Source: Anodontia alba (taxonomy: Eukaryota; Mollusca; Bivalvia; Lucinida; Lucinidae). Taken from it: a DNA stretch of 64,000 nucleotides. The first letter of the stretch is position 1. Every line of letters begins with the position of its first letter. Location of the stretch: NCBI GenBank assembly GCA_964016985.1, contig OZ024833.1:58975463-59039462 (forward strand). Direction: 5' to 3'. The notes under the pieces are model-generated. The model was not told the DNA's origin. It made no database searches and saw nothing but the letters and a program-made list of their open reading frames with translations. Of this stretch, positions 22,169 to 33,060 are shown in pieces. A program made the translations under genes and the position numbers.

Positions 22169-22624
22169 TATATGAATGAACAGCAAAAGCCTGTATCAAA
22201 CTATTTGGTTTCGCAGATCTTCGCTTTTTGCAACATACCCCAATAACCTATTTTTCAAAGCTACGAAGAAGGGAGCCACTTTTCAGTATACATTCCGCCA
22301 TATCGATATGACGTCACTGGAACGCTATATTCCAAATTTTTTTCACATTAAAAATCACAGTCAGCAGCTTTTGCTACAATGGCCATGTGATACGTCTTTA
22401 TGCGGTTTGATACATCCCTGTGACGGCCAAAACAATATTGACAATATTATACCTCCGGGACAATTATACTGCTGAAAGAAAAGGCGATCCAAAAACATCG
22501 TTTTTGTGAGCTGAAATGCAAGGTCCATAGCTGCAGATAAAGCTTGTTCTTTTTTTTCTTTTTTCTTTTGTTTTTTTTTTTCTTTTTTGTTTTTGTTTTT
22601 AACCAAAAGATTTTGCTACAGGCC
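22169..22624. other. No feature seen
   Basis: T-rich run at 22547-22600. An open frame at 22176-22475 has no recognisable domain. Confidence 0.4.
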
Positions 22625-22683
22625 TATTTTTTTCTTCTTTCTCCAAGAAAACATACGTTGTAGGTACTCATTAGAAGCGCCGA
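22625..22683. mobile_element. Family C, left half only
   Basis: Ends abruptly after ACTCATTAGAAGCGCCG; the second arm is missing. Confidence 0.6.
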
Positions 22684-23305
22684 AATGGCTTCACAAGCTT
22701 CACCCGAAAACCCTTATTCTCATGACAGGCTCTGTTGTCATGGTGAAACGAGAACATTTCTCATGAATAGTCGAAATCCAGTTTATAAAAGACCTCTTTC
22801 GTTTATATATTTTTTCATACTTAACCCTTATCATGCTGCATTTCTTCTGATGTGGGTCTACGGAAAGGGTACCTTTACATGACAATCCGTTATTTCCCTG
22901 GCTTTCTGATTGTATTCAGACTTATAGATGTAATGTACAGACAAGCTTACTATCAGCCGACCACGTGACCATCACTTGATAGTCAGCCATGTGACAACCA
23001 ATGGAAAGTTTGAGGGAAAAGAAAGATTCATGAGATTAGAACCAAATGTTGGTATTGCAGGAAGGATTTGATTACTTTCGTAACCAAAACAACAACAAAA
23101 TGAACGTCCAAGCGATTAGCGCCAAATATGGGTGTTGCAGAAAGGCTTTGATGGCTTAGGTTTGCGTGGATTTATCATCCGAAGTGGTTTAAGTAATATG
23201 AGCTTTCAACCCTGAGGTGAACGTCAACGCCTATGCACGTGATAAACGCCGTAGTGACAGCAATACAGTCCTAAATATCGTTTAGGTGAATTAGAAAAGC
23301 TGTTG
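22684..23305. other. Mostly unrecognised; short imperfect duplication
   Basis: GATTAGAACCAAATGTTGGT (about 23036) is echoed by GATTAGCGCCAAATATGGGT (about 23115), about 78 bp apart. Nothing else is recognised. Confidence 0.45.
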
Positions 23306-23503
23306 CAGAGAATTTGTTCATGAGATGTAATTGCTGATAATTCTGGGACGATTTTCTCAAGGTCTCCATAAAAACATATGTTGTGAGTACTCATTAGAAG
23401 CGCCTCGGTGAGGCGCTTCTAATGAGTATCCACAACATACGCTTTTGTGAAGAAATAAGAAAAAATATCTCAGAATTATCATTCCTCCTTAACAACGCCT
23501 CTC
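23306..23503. mobile_element. Family C foldback, complete
   Basis: GAATTTGTTCATGAGATG to CCTCCTTAACAACGCCTC, with a clean hairpin GAAGCGCCTCGGTGAGGCGC. Confidence 0.78.
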
Positions 23504-24162
23504 AGTCTGAGAATTGAAGTATGATGATGAGTGACCAAGGTTTTTCCATCATCATGAAGGAAAAGCAGTATTTGATACAAATCAAGTGTATTACAAACAG
23601 ATAAAAGCCAACACTAAAGTATATTGTTTGCCCATAAAGCACTAGGAAATGAACAAGGAAACGGTCAATTTCATCTATAAAAGGATGCCTTGGTGTAACT
23701 GTGCTATAGATAGGAATGGTCCTCGGAATGGTGCGCCGACGAACGTTTTTTTCTTATTTTTCCAAGAAACAAAATATATGCATTTTGTTAGTTCCATGAA
23801 AATGATCATCATGAAATAATGTAACACATTTTTCATGGACAGAAAAATCAGAGAGAAAATATCAATATTTAGCATCGAATGAGCCCGAGTTAGCCTTATC
23901 TTCAGCCTTGCCATATTCATCAAGCTCTGATTAATACCTTTCCCCTTGTGTATTAAGCAATCTAGTATTTTAGACAACTGAACCTCAATTTGCATATATT
24001 AACCGGTCTTCGATCAGTCTTTATTTCGTAATTCATCCTGACATGTTTTTCATGTTTTTGAGTTTTAAGGCGAACAGGTACATTTCGAAGAGGAAGCATT
24101 GTTAGGTTGAGCATTTTTGCCTTCCGTTTTCAATGGGGGATCACTCTAGCAGAATAAAATCT
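23504..24162. other. No feature seen
   Basis: About 650 bp with no recognised repeat, domain or RNA. Confidence 0.4.
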
Positions 24163-24410
24163 GTGGCGTAGCCAGAAAGGAATTATTTCTACGCACACCC
24201 AGGAAAAATCCTGAAAATCTATGCCTAGAATCGCTTCTGAAATAGGGGCTACTCTTAAAGGATAGAATTTGCTCCCAGTGAGAGCAAATTCTTTCCTTTA
24301 AGAGCAGCCCCTATGGTAAAGAAGCAAAATATTTTATGTTAATGCTACTTTATTGTAAATATTTTCTTACGCATGTTACGCACATGCGTAATATGCGTAA
24401 TGAACACTAC
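24163..24410. mobile_element. Family J2 element
   Basis: TGGCGTAGCCAGAAAGGAAT, the hairpin AGGGGCTACTCTTAAAGGAT and inverse around TTTGCTCCCAGTGAGAGCAA, then GCATGTTACGCACATGCGTA. The same 250-bp layout occurs at 33735 and 43672. Confidence 0.78.
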
Positions 24411-24648
24411 CCTATGGAAAATCTGCTTTGCTGGTATTTGAGTCCAGATAAGGCGGCGAGCGTGCGTGTGTGTATGTGTTCAAAATGATGATACCCAATC
24501 TTGTCTTGAGCGATTGCAAGCCTAATCTTTTCTAATATTTAAAATTAACCGTGGAACGACGGTAAAACGGTAGGCGATGTTTTGTAGTATTGTTTGGCGT
24601 GCCTCTCATCACCAATCAAAATGTATGAACGCTTTAAGCGTTTTATAG

Positions 24649-24897
24649 CATTCTTGGTAAAGTTTTCAGCAGACGACATATTGAAATATTTTCTCATTTT
24701 TTCCCAGAAAACAGATTCTGACATTTCATGCTTAAAGTCTCATCCGGGCATTTGGTCTCCATTGATATATTGAATAGTGTTCTATGATTCTGTTAGTGGA
24801 CACCGAAGGCCCTGATCAGACCGCACGGATGTTCAGGCTGATCTGGGCCTTCGCTGTCCGCATATGCCTGAAGACACATGTTCGCTTGGCACAGCCC
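24649..24897. mobile_element. D left end followed by an E fragment
   Basis: TTTTCAGCAGACGACATATT to GACATTTCATGCTTA is D. GTCTCATCCGGGCATTTGGT to ATATGCCTGAAGACACATGT is E in inverse orientation. Confidence 0.6.
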
Positions 24898-24907
24898 ATT
24901 TAATCAA

Positions 24908-25083
24908 TGTAGTCTGTCTCCAGACTCTATCTTTTCTATCATTTTCTCTTTTTTTTATTTTCAAAGGTATACAATCTAGTAAAGCTAAGTTTTGTCCCTT
25001 AGTGGAAAAGAGATTCTGTAGTAAAAAGTGAAATGGGATTAAAGAGAAACATACAGCTACAGGAAGTGATAAGAATGATCAAA

Positions 25084-25121
<38 letters not shown>

Positions 25122-25147
25122 TGCAGAAACGACTGAAGCCAGTCTAA
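24908..25147. repeat. Repeat N, copy 2, with (TAA)n
   Basis: TAGTCTGTCTCCAGACTCTA to AGAAACGACTGAAGCCAGTC, collinear with 2085-2325. (TAA)n at 25086-25120. Confidence 0.65.
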
Positions 25148-25519
25148 ATAAAAAGGTGCGTTTCTTCTTTCGATCAGTATAAGATACCAGAGGACGAATT
25201 TGCGAAAGTATGCTGAATCAAAATACAGGCAGACGACAGTATTACACATATAAAAGTAGGTATAGTGTTTCATTCGGGTCGTCTAGTATTTCTACAAACC
25301 ACTAAATGCAGTTTCAATCCATAATTTCTGAGAAAAAGTTAGACAAAATATGACTGGTTTGTCTTTTGACTTCATCTTCATCGCGATAAATGTGGGTATT
25401 TATGACATATTTTGTAAGTTTTGCATACTCGTAGTTAAAGCGGACCTTCCCAGCAGAAATGTACTTTTAATATACAGTGGTAACTGCGAATATATAGATC
25501 GAATAGTGCATCCGCTGTT
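25148..25519. other. No feature seen
   Basis: No recognised repeat or domain. Confidence 0.4.
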
Positions 25520-25707
25520 CGCCAGAGCTAAAACGCCAATCACATTTGCAGCAGACGACATTCTAAAATGTTTTAGAGAAAATAAGGCTCGGCATTTCAC
25601 GTGACCCGTCTGCGGAAATCGTCTGCATAGTAGCAGACGATTCACATGAAATATCAAGCATTTTTTCTCTAGACTGTCGTCTGCCACGGTTTAAATGGGG
25701 GGTTAAG
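25520..25707. mobile_element. Family D MITE (GTGACCCGTC subtype)
   Basis: AACGCCAATCACATTTGCAG and GTCGTCTGCCACGGTTTAAA ends; stem CGGCATTTCACGTGACCCGT and partner. Confidence 0.72.
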
Positions 25708-26129
25708 AGTAAAGTCATCAAAGAGTGTATGTGAAAAGCGTGCTTTCTGACACGACTGTGTTTATGCGCAGGCTGAGCCTGGGTTTCATTCTTCGCACAA
25801 TACCATAAGAGAAAACTATATTAAATGGTGCAAAGGGACCTTATCTAGATTTAGACCGAGCGTGTATGTCACAGCGATGAAATTGTGTATGTCTTGATGA
25901 AGTTGTCCATGTAAAACATCTCAAGCTTACGAACTTCGAGCCATCACATCCGCATAATCTTAAAAACACAACTTAAACATTCAAATTAATCACGATTTTC
26001 TTGTACAGACAGCGGGAGGTACTTCTGAGACAGGTCTACCGTCATACAAAGTTTGTCCATTGCTGAGAATGGAGGTAGAGTAGTTTGTTGGTACATTTTT
26101 GTAATTAGTCTGTATTTCTAACACATATG
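25708..26129. other. No feature seen
   Basis: Unrecognised mixed sequence. Confidence 0.4.
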
Positions 26130-26322
26130 TATCGTATTAACCCCAAGTATTCGGGTATATAAGCCTGAGTAAACAGTGTAGACACTGATTCAGACGCCAC
26201 AGAACGCGGCGTCTGATCAGTGTCTACACTGTTAGCCACTTATCCAGCATTTTAGACATATCATTTGGTCGTAAAATTGAATTAAAATACAGGAATGGTA
26301 GGTCGTTTAAGTGTCCCATTAT
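26130..26322. mobile_element. Family A MITE
   Basis: ATCGTATTAACCCCAAGTAT start; hairpin 26173-26236 (AACAGTGTAGACACTGATTC...); right arm to GTTTAAGTGTCCCATTA. Confidence 0.75.
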
Positions 26323-26781
26323 AAGGTGTTTCTAAAAGATACATCTATTTCTCATATAAATGAAATGCTCTTCAAGTATGTGTCAACAGCGAACGGTCCT
26401 CATAAAACTGCTGCTATAGTTTACCAGGGTATCAACGCTGGGACAATACTTAATACATGTGTGTGTGGGTGTGTGTGCGTGCGTGCGTGTGTGTGTTGTG
26501 TACCTGGGCCTTTGCTGCACATATCAAATTAACAGTGATCGTCATGCTTTTATGAAACAATTGATATTGGTAAACCGGTCTCAAAATAGCTTCCGGTATC
26601 TATTAACAAAAATTCCAAGAGGCAACAGAAACGTGAAATATTTCTATTTTTAATGAAAGGAATGTCTGTTTCTTAATATTTTAATGTTAGCTCAGCTTAG
26701 CTGACATTAGCCTATGTGTCACTCGCGTTGACAATGTACTGTACTTTACACCTTACTACTAGCCGCAGGCAAAATAATAAT

Positions 26782-26812
<31 letters not shown>
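26323..26812. other. TG-rich stretch and poly-A run, otherwise unrecognised
   Basis: TG/CG repeats at 26458-26497 and an A-run at 26786-26812 that leads into a C element. Confidence 0.5.
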
Positions 26813-26814
26813 TG

Positions 26815-26998
26815 CCAGGATTGTTATTAATTTTTGTGATAATTCTTGGATATTTTTTCTCATTTCTCCATACAATATTTGTTATGGGTACTTATTAGAA
26901 GAGCCTCGCCACGCCGAGTACTCACAACACATTTTATGGAGAACCGAAGAGAATTATCACAGAACTATCGTTAAATATTCACCTTAACAACTCCTCTG
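26815..26998. mobile_element. Family C foldback, decayed
   Basis: GATAATTCTTGGATATTTTT and ATTCACCTTAACAACTCCTC arms. The hairpin is shortened (GAGCCTCGCCACGCCGAGTA). An A-run lies directly to the left. Confidence 0.68.
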
Positions 26999-27239
26999 GA
27001 CTAACTATTGTTGTTTGCAAACATTTAGCTGCCCAACAACTCTAGATGTTCCAGCTGTTTAGTTTTGTAGATTAGCGATTTGGGGGGCAAAACTTTTATA
27101 TACACACCAACAAAGGAGGCTCACTCCAGCTTGAGTACCCCTTCTAATGTCGCCAGAGTCACCTAGGTTCGCAGTTTAGATTCGTTAAATAAAATTCTAT
27201 GTGTGTGAATACTGAAAGCCCAATTTAGTCATCATACGT

Positions 27240-27575
27240 CATAATTATTAATTATAAAATACATTTTCTAGTGGGACAAAGTCCCCGATCATTCGCAAAC
27301 TGGGGACTGCCGTTCGCGTATGATCAGAGTTTTCGTTGTGCGCTCAATTAGTAGCTTCCCAGCTGGCATTCTACGTAAATCTACATCGGGCCGTCATCGG
27401 CCCGTCAGCTACCCTGACGGGCCGATGACGGCCCGATATAGATTTACGTAGAATGCTGACTGGGTTAGGACCCAAGCTTTCTCCATGCGGACAGCGAAGA
27501 CTCTGACGGATGCCCAGGCTGATCTGAGTCTTCGCTGTGCGCACATGCCATTTTGTAGGTTTTGTCGTGCGCTGG
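27240..27575. mobile_element. Family F MITE interrupted by an H element
   Basis: CGTATGATCAGAGTTTTCGT and GTGCGCTCAATTAGTAGCT before H; AGGACCCAAGCTTTCTCCAT and TTTTGTCGTGCGCTGGCTCA after. Confidence 0.72.
27358..27464. mobile_element. Family H palindromic MITE, 107 bp, nested in F
   Basis: Near-perfect palindrome from CCCAGCTGGCATTCTACGTA to its inverse, built around ATCGGGCCGTCATCGGCCCG. TT flanks both ends. It interrupts an F element: the flanks GTAGCTT and TTAGGACCC rejoin as the uninterrupted F sequence (compare 31645-31660) once one TT is removed. Confidence 0.88.
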
Positions 27576-27662
27576 CTCATAGTTTTCACTGTCAAAACAG
27601 AATCACAGGATGCTAAAGAACACATCGACTTACAACAAAGTTTCTGATCACACTGTGCAGAT

Positions 27663-27769
27663 CCCAGTCAGCATTCTACGTAAATCTATATCGGGCCGTC
27701 ATCGGCCCGTCAGGGTAGCTGACGGGCCGATGACGGCCCGATATAGATTTACGTAGAATGCTAGCTGGG
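27663..27769. mobile_element. Family H palindromic MITE, 107 bp
   Basis: Same length and sequence as the copy 200 bp upstream, with the loop in the opposite orientation (GGTAGC versus GCTACC). AT occurs directly outside both ends (27661-27662, 27770-27771). Confidence 0.87.
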
Positions 27770-27984
27770 ATTTCACAGACTTGCAACTAGGTCTCATGCT
27801 GGTCATTTGATATTGCAAATAACCCCAAACACACTTTTTCTCAAGGCCCGCGAATGAATTTGCAATCGATTGCAAGCGATGAACCTCGGACATCAATCTT
27901 ATTATCGGAAAGATCAAGTATTCGTACAAAAAAAGTGATAATTCAATCAAAGTACAAGGCCTATTCTGAAAGAAAAAGGGTCCT

Positions 27985-28190
27985 TTTTGTTGTATCCTGG
28001 CAGCAAAGGCCCGGATCAGCCTGTGCACCGGCGCAGTCTAAACAAGGCCATCGTGGCTAACGTATAGAATCAATGGCTACTGAATTCGAGAATATATATA
28101 GACGAATAGAGAAGGCTCTTACCTGCCTGCGCATGCGCATGCTGATCAGAGCTTTCTCTGTTCGCACACTTGGCATAATGCCCATTTTCT
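27985..28190. mobile_element. Family E-like MITE
   Basis: GGCAGCAAAGGCCCGGATCA hairpin and CCTGCGCATGCGCATGCTGA right half. Confidence 0.6.
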
Positions 28191-28458
28191 CAAACTACAT
28201 AGCAAGAATTTATCGGCATTGAAATGATGAATTTTGTGTAATAGGTATTCCATTCTTACATCAATAGACAGCATAATTGGATTCTATTGTCGTTTATACC
28301 ACCAATTTTCCTCCTCCACACTTCATTAAAAGATTAGAAAAATCTCTTCAGGGGTACGTAGTCTGTTTTATTGCCTACAGCACTTTCCTCTAGAATCCAG
28401 TTTCTGATGGCTGCCTTTAAATCAGGAGCTTTAAAAACAGAGACTGTATCTAAGGAAA

Positions 28459-28982
28459 TAAATCAAAGCACTGACAGCACTGATGGGTTATTTTCTCTGA
28501 GTGTAGGCTGGGAAAATGGTCCTGAACGGGGAATACAGACTGTTTCATTTAATTAACCCTTAAGTTCCTGTATTTTAAGCAAACAGTGCAGACCCTGATC
28601 AGACGCCGCGTTCTGCGGCGTCTGATCTGGGTCTACACTATTTGCCAATTTCCCAGTCCAGGTTTTACAGATCCCTCGTTACACTGCACTCTGAAGTCAC
28701 AGCGACAAGAATAGCGCGGCTATAAATAACCGTTACCTGGGATGCGTTTAGAAGTGCAAGTTACTTTTTTGCCCAGGACCTCTGCTCCTGTTGGCGCTCG
28801 CCATTAGGTACAGGGATCCAGGGCAAAACATTCGTTATCACTGCACCACTGAACACGACCTTGGATTTCGTACAAACGCGCTGCTTGATTTCATTGGTCA
28901 ATGATAATCACGTGGAAAACACTTTTAAGGAAATTTTTATGTCTTTATACTATGGACCGATTGTAAAGAATCGACCCAATAA
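28459..28982 (+). repeat. Repeat K, copy 2, with A hairpin and an extra 120 bp
   Basis: AAATCAAAGCACTGACAGCA start; A hairpin 28580-28646; mutated CRE TGAAGTCA; TATAAATA at 28721-28728; CACGTG near 28910. About 120 bp (28741-28860) not present in the other K copies separates TATA from GGATTTCGTACAAACGCGCT. Confidence 0.75.
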
Positions 28983-29057
28983 ACCCATACAATGGCAGTT
29001 ATCCATGGAACCTTTGCAATTGCAAAATACAAATAATTTTATCTGTTGAATAGACAG

Positions 29058-29290
29058 TTGGTGTTAGTGCCGTGTGGCGGCCGTAAAACGTCTCCCCGTA
29101 CTTCACTATAGTGTATAGTTTATATTTTCTGGTACTTTGTGATCATTGAGCCAATTCCAGGATTTTGAAAATTTATATGAGGCCTAATATGCCGAAACTA
29201 GCTAGATATCAAGTCTAGCCCAGATAAGTTGACATTTAAGCAGTTTAGCGAGTGTGTTCTTTGGTCTCAAGGGTCATTGCTTTTAGAATA
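29058..29290. repeat. Repeat O, copy 1 (no SINE)
   Basis: TGTGGCGGCCGTAAAACGTC, AGTTTATATTTTCTGGTACT and CAAGGGTCATTGCTTTTAGA; shows the unoccupied SINE target present in copy 2. Confidence 0.65.
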
Positions 29291-29601
29291 CATCACGAAA
29301 ACATGCCTATATAATTTTGACCCCCTTAAACCCAACTTTTATAAAGTAAAACTGGGGTTTACAGGGGTATACACTATTTTCTTTATTTCTGTTCAAAAAC
29401 ATAGATTGTGGGTACTCGTTAGAACCGCCTCGGCGAGGCGGTTCTATCGAGTACCCACAATCGGCGAGGCGGTTCTAACGAGTACCCACAATCTATGTTT
29501 TGAGCAGAAATATAAAAAATATCAGAATTTGTTATCCGAAAAATTGCCATTTTTTGGTGGTAAAATTTTCAGTGTATTTGAAGAGGCGTGTTTTCGTAAT
29601 G
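29291..29601 (+). mobile_element. Family B MITE with one palindrome arm duplicated
   Basis: The arm CGGCGAGGCGGTTCTA...CGAGTACCCACAATC is repeated in tandem at about 29431-29495. The element sits at the end of the first O repeat. Confidence 0.82.
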
Positions 29602-29680
29602 TATTATACCTTAAATTCAGTTGGTGTGGCGGACGTAAAATGTCTCACCATATTTCACTATATAGTGAACTTTATATTTT

Positions 29681-29973
29681 GCCGGCCTCGGTGGCTCAGT
29701 TGTATGCGCGTCCGACTGGTGATCAGGAGGATGCGGGTTTGACCCCCGCCGGGTCGCCACATTTCTTTCGTGGAGATTGACCACGGTCATTCTTTCCCTT
29801 CCGCTAATTCAAGAAAGGCAGTTGTCAGTTTCTGGCGAAAGAATGTGCACAATACTGTTTAACCACTTATAGGACTAAGTCTGCCCAGTAAAAGTGTGGT
29901 TAGGTAAGCAGACCGCGCTCGACATGACACCTATGGGTTAACTGTGCCGTAAAACCTCGATACAAACCAAACA
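29681..29973 (+). mobile_element. tRNA-derived SINE, full length, with 13-bp target duplication
   Basis: The head (GCCGGCCTCGGTGGCTCAGT) is tRNA-like, with A box GTGGCTCAGTTG and B box GGGTTTGACCCC at 29732-29743. The body has the block CAGTTTCTGGCGAAAGAATG shared by all copies here, and the tail ends CGTAAAACCTCGATACAA. AACTTTATATTTT flanks it at 29668-29680 and 29974-29986, showing LINE-type retrotransposition. It sits in repeat O; the other O copy (29058-29290) shows the unoccupied site. Pol III transcription from the internal boxes is expected of the class. Confidence 0.92.
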
Positions 29974-30051
29974 AACTTTATATTTTCTGTTCCTTTGTGA
30001 ACATTGAGGCCGTTCCGGAACTTTGGAAAATTAATAGGAGAGTCACTGATG

Positions 30052-30328
30052 GCGTTCGACTTATGATTAGGAGGTCGGGGGTTCGATCCCTCACCGGATC
30101 CGGCAACATTTTCGTGGAGGTTGATCAAGAAATATATTCTACGGTCATTCTCTCCCTTCCGCTGATTAAAGAAGGGCAGTTGTCAGTTTCTGGCGAAAGA
30201 ATGTGCTGGTACTGGTACTGGATAACCGCCTCGAAGACTAAGCCTGTCCAGGAAAAATGGCTTAACCGTTAAGTAAACTGACCGACTGAATGATTTGACT
30301 GGATCGTAAAACCTCAACTCAAATGACA
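30052..30328 (+). mobile_element. tRNA-derived SINE, 5'-truncated, with 13-bp target duplication
   Basis: It starts inside the tRNA-like head (GCGTTCGACTTATGATTAGG), keeps the B box GGGTTCGATCCC, and contains the conserved CAGTTTCTGGCGAAAGAATG block and CGTAAAACCTCAACTCAAAT tail. AGAGTCACTGATG occurs at 30039-30051 and 30329-30341. This second SINE landed in the same host repeat (O) as the copy at 29681. Confidence 0.88.
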
Positions 30329-30468
30329 AGAGTCACTGATGAGACCTAGAAAACTTGATACCTCAACTGTTTTCAGTATTGTGTTTTCATTGCTCTCAAT
30401 CATGTCAATGGTCGCTTCTCTTAGGATTTATAAGCAATGCTCTCAATGTGCACTTAAATGTCATGATG

Positions 30469-30756
30469 CACTGTAAAAAAATCCCGTAGGGTTTACGGTT
30501 AAGTCACCGGCAACTGGCTGCCGGTACATTTACCGTTACTTTGTACGGCACCTATAGAACTTTTGTTGGAATTATCTCGTAGAATGTGATAAAGGTGGGT
30601 AGGCTTCAGATACGGTGCTGTAGTTCAGACTCCTACTCTGCCCTACGTCCTATCTTGCCCTACTATGCCCTGCCCTGTAAATAATCTACGGACGCCCGTA
30701 AATGCTCTGACAGCCAATGGCCAGTTATATTACTACGAGTATTTTTTTTTACAGTG
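30469..30756. mobile_element. Element with CACTGTAAAAAA ends, 288 bp
   Basis: CACTGTAAAAAAATCCCGTA at the left and TTTTTTTTTACAGTG at the right. The interior has GGCAACTGGCTGCCGG and TTTACGG motifs recurring at 61499-61620. No clear target duplication. Confidence 0.65.
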
Positions 30757-30939
30757 TGTCCTTTTAATGGGATTGGTGGGGTTCAGTGTTCGCTGTTGCA
30801 CATTTTGATTGCAATTTTAAGGTGCAAATTGGTCATTTCAACACCTGGTAACCTGACGCCTTTCATTCAAATGTCCTTGTTGCCATCCAATAACCTGTGA
30901 TTCAATTATTCCGGGCAATGAAGCAAGGGGTCAGTTCAT

Positions 30940-31138
30940 GCTTTGGTGCGCTGAATTTTTAAATATCAGCAGACGACAATTTCAAATTTATTTCATAAGT
31001 TGTTTCCACCATTAAACAGGGGTTGGCATTTCATGCGAATCGTCTGCGCATGAAATGTCAACCCCTGTTTTCAGGAGAAAAACTATAAGAAGTATGTTAT
31101 TATAATGTCGTCTGCTACCTCCGTCGTCAACATAGTAA
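30940..31138. mobile_element. Family D MITE
   Basis: ATATCAGCAGACGACAATTT and TGTCGTCTGCTACCTCCGTC ends; stem GGCATTTCATGCGAATCGTC. Confidence 0.77.
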
Positions 31139-31372
31139 GATTTTAAGAGGACATAAGGTTAAACCGTCTCACACTTCCTTTGTCCGTCTCTTCAATTCTC
31201 TGGCCATCTGTCAGTTGTCATTAGCACTCATCCGACAGACGACAAAATGCGAGATATTTTTCTTACGTTTCCCCAAGCAACTGATTTTGCCATGCCCTTA
31301 AAATCAAAGTCTCTCCGCTGTTGGTATAGAGATCTGTATAAGAACTTCCTGATATCAAAACACTAACACCAA

Positions 31373-31452
31373 TGTAGACTGGCTCCAGTCTCCAGTGACT
31401 ATTTTTTTTCTTATGATCTGTTTAATAATCCACTAAGGCTAAATTAAAACCA
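31373..31452. mobile_element. Family G, single arm
   Basis: Left arm only, from TAGACTGGCTCCAGTCTCCA to AAATTAAAACC. Confidence 0.65.
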
Positions 31453-31532
31453 TCGTACGAAGTTGTCCTTGGATTCCATTCTGTCATCGCACATGCAGCG
31501 TTTTTTGGTACCAAATAATGACAGGAGCATAC

Positions 31533-31763
31533 TTGAGCCACCTCGTGACAAAATCAACAAAATGGATGTACGCCCAGCGAAGATTCAGGTCAGCCTAGAC
31601 ATCCGCCCAGTCTGATCAGAGTCTTCGCTGTGCGCTCAATGGGTAGCTATGGACCCAAGCTTTCTTCCTACAGAGAGCGAAGACTCTGATCAGACTGGGC
31701 GGATACCCAGGCTGACCTGAGTATTCGCTGGACGCACAAGCCATTTTGCTGAGGTGGCTCCTT
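31533..31763. mobile_element. Family F MITE, complete
   Basis: GAGCCACCTCGTGACAAAAT and GCCATTTTGCTGAGGTGGCT ends; hairpins of ATCCGCCCAGTCTGATCAGA type; intact GGTAGCTATGGACCCAAGCT middle. Confidence 0.75.
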
Positions 31764-32297
31764 TCACTACGGGATATATTGCATAGCACATGTAGTATTG
31801 CCCATTCAAAAGGACATAGAGAGGAACTGACCTTGACAGTTAAGTGCCTTTACAATAAAACCCCCAAGACTTCTATACAGAGTTTATACCGTAACAAGCA
31901 TTAGCTTTTCCAAAACGCTTGGTATACGCTTAGCACACAATGTGTGCTAAGCGTAAACAAAGCTTATTTGTGAATGCTAATACTTAATTATAATAAAGTC
32001 GAGCAGTCCATGGAAAACAGCACCCACTGGACCAGTCCATGACCGTTTATAAAATTCTTCCGGAGCAATATCAAACCCTAAGATTGTCTACGCCCACGGG
32101 CGTAGACAATTATTTTAAATATTCAGGCATCTTAACTTTTAACCATACTTCTATAATTTGACCAAGACTTGAAGTCAATTTGCTGAATAAGTCTGAATAA
32201 GTTTGATTATCCGTTGATATATATATTCAAAATATAGCAAATGATTGGAAATTAACGTATACCCTGATCAGACGCCTCGTTCTGTTTATGTTCTTAT
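31764..32297. other. Small perfect hairpin, otherwise unrecognised
   Basis: CGCTTAGCACACAATGTGTG and inverse at about 31926-31952. No gene or family recognised. Confidence 0.45.
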
Positions 32298-32560
32298 TTA
32301 GCGACACTTCAACCTATGATGCGGGTCATTTGTGTTGTTTCCTCCACTAAAAGGGGAGAAAATGTACAGAAGAGCTAACCGATGAGAGGAAAAGAGAAAT
32401 AGAACAGGATCAGAGAAAAGGCGAAAGAAAGCGCAAAAAAAAATAATAAAAAAAAATAAATAAATAAATAAATAAATAAAATAGAAAACAAATTACTACA
32501 TGACCCATTTTACCCACCACCTGTACAGCAGGTCCCAACTACCGCCCTAGCACCCACAGG
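32298..32560 (+). repeat. Repeat M, copy 2, diverged, with (AAAT)n
   Basis: GCGACACTTCAACCTATGAT and GGGTCATTTGTGTTGTTTCC match M; A/T-rich repeat at 32438-32480. Confidence 0.55.
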
Positions 32561-32641
32561 CCGCGTTCTGTGGATTCTGATCTGGATCTACACATTTTGC
32601 TCAGACCTGTCCGTCCAAATACTTAGGGTAAATTCGGTACC
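32561..32641. mobile_element. Family A right end
   Basis: GGCCGCGTTCTGTGGATTCT to ACTTAGGGTAAATTCGGTAC. Confidence 0.6.
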
Positions 32642-32919
32642 AACAGAGAACTGTAAAAAGCTAGATAGAATTGTAAATTGTCAAGACCTCTCTATATGAA
32701 TGATGCTTTATTCCCATCCTACTTGCAATTCTAGACAAGAGCCATTCAAGCAACGCGAGACATCAGCCCGCTAAACACAAGACTTCAATGTCAGATTTCA
32801 CTCTGGTCTGAATGCAGAGCGGTCGTAGATTTCTGAATAAGACAGAGAATCGATGATAGACGGTAAATTGTCTCATTTAAGGAGAATCGATACACTTTCA
32901 GGGGCGGCAACTCTCATTT

Positions 32920-33060
32920 TTCCATTTAACCCCCTTCTGAAAAGGGTCAACTCTAAAAGGAAAGAATTTACTCCCTCTGGGAGCAAATTCTTTCCTTTTA
33001 GAGTAGACCCTATTCCGAAGGAACTTGATGTGCTGCAAAGCAAATAGGACGTCATAAAAA
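32920..33060. mobile_element. Family J1 hairpin
   Basis: CCTTCTGAAAAGGGTCAACT and AGAGTAGACCCTATTCCGAA around GGAAAGAATTTACTCCCTCT. Confidence 0.75.

Larger units (their letters stand above)
29612..30450. repeat. Repeat O, copy 2, carrying two SINEs
   Basis: TGTGGCGGACGTAAAATGTC and CTGTTCCTTTGTGAACATTG are the same repeat as copy 1, interrupted by SINEs at 29681 and 30052. Confidence 0.7.

Noticed and set aside
29681..29760. Possible tRNA gene
   Set aside because: A and B boxes are present, but the sequence is the head of a 293-bp SINE with target duplications and other copies; no acceptor-stem closure was found.
29229..29780. 183-codon open frame, the longest on the plus strand in this part
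   Set aside because: It is a translation through a B MITE (including its palindrome), repeat O and the head of a SINE; no domain and no codon pattern.
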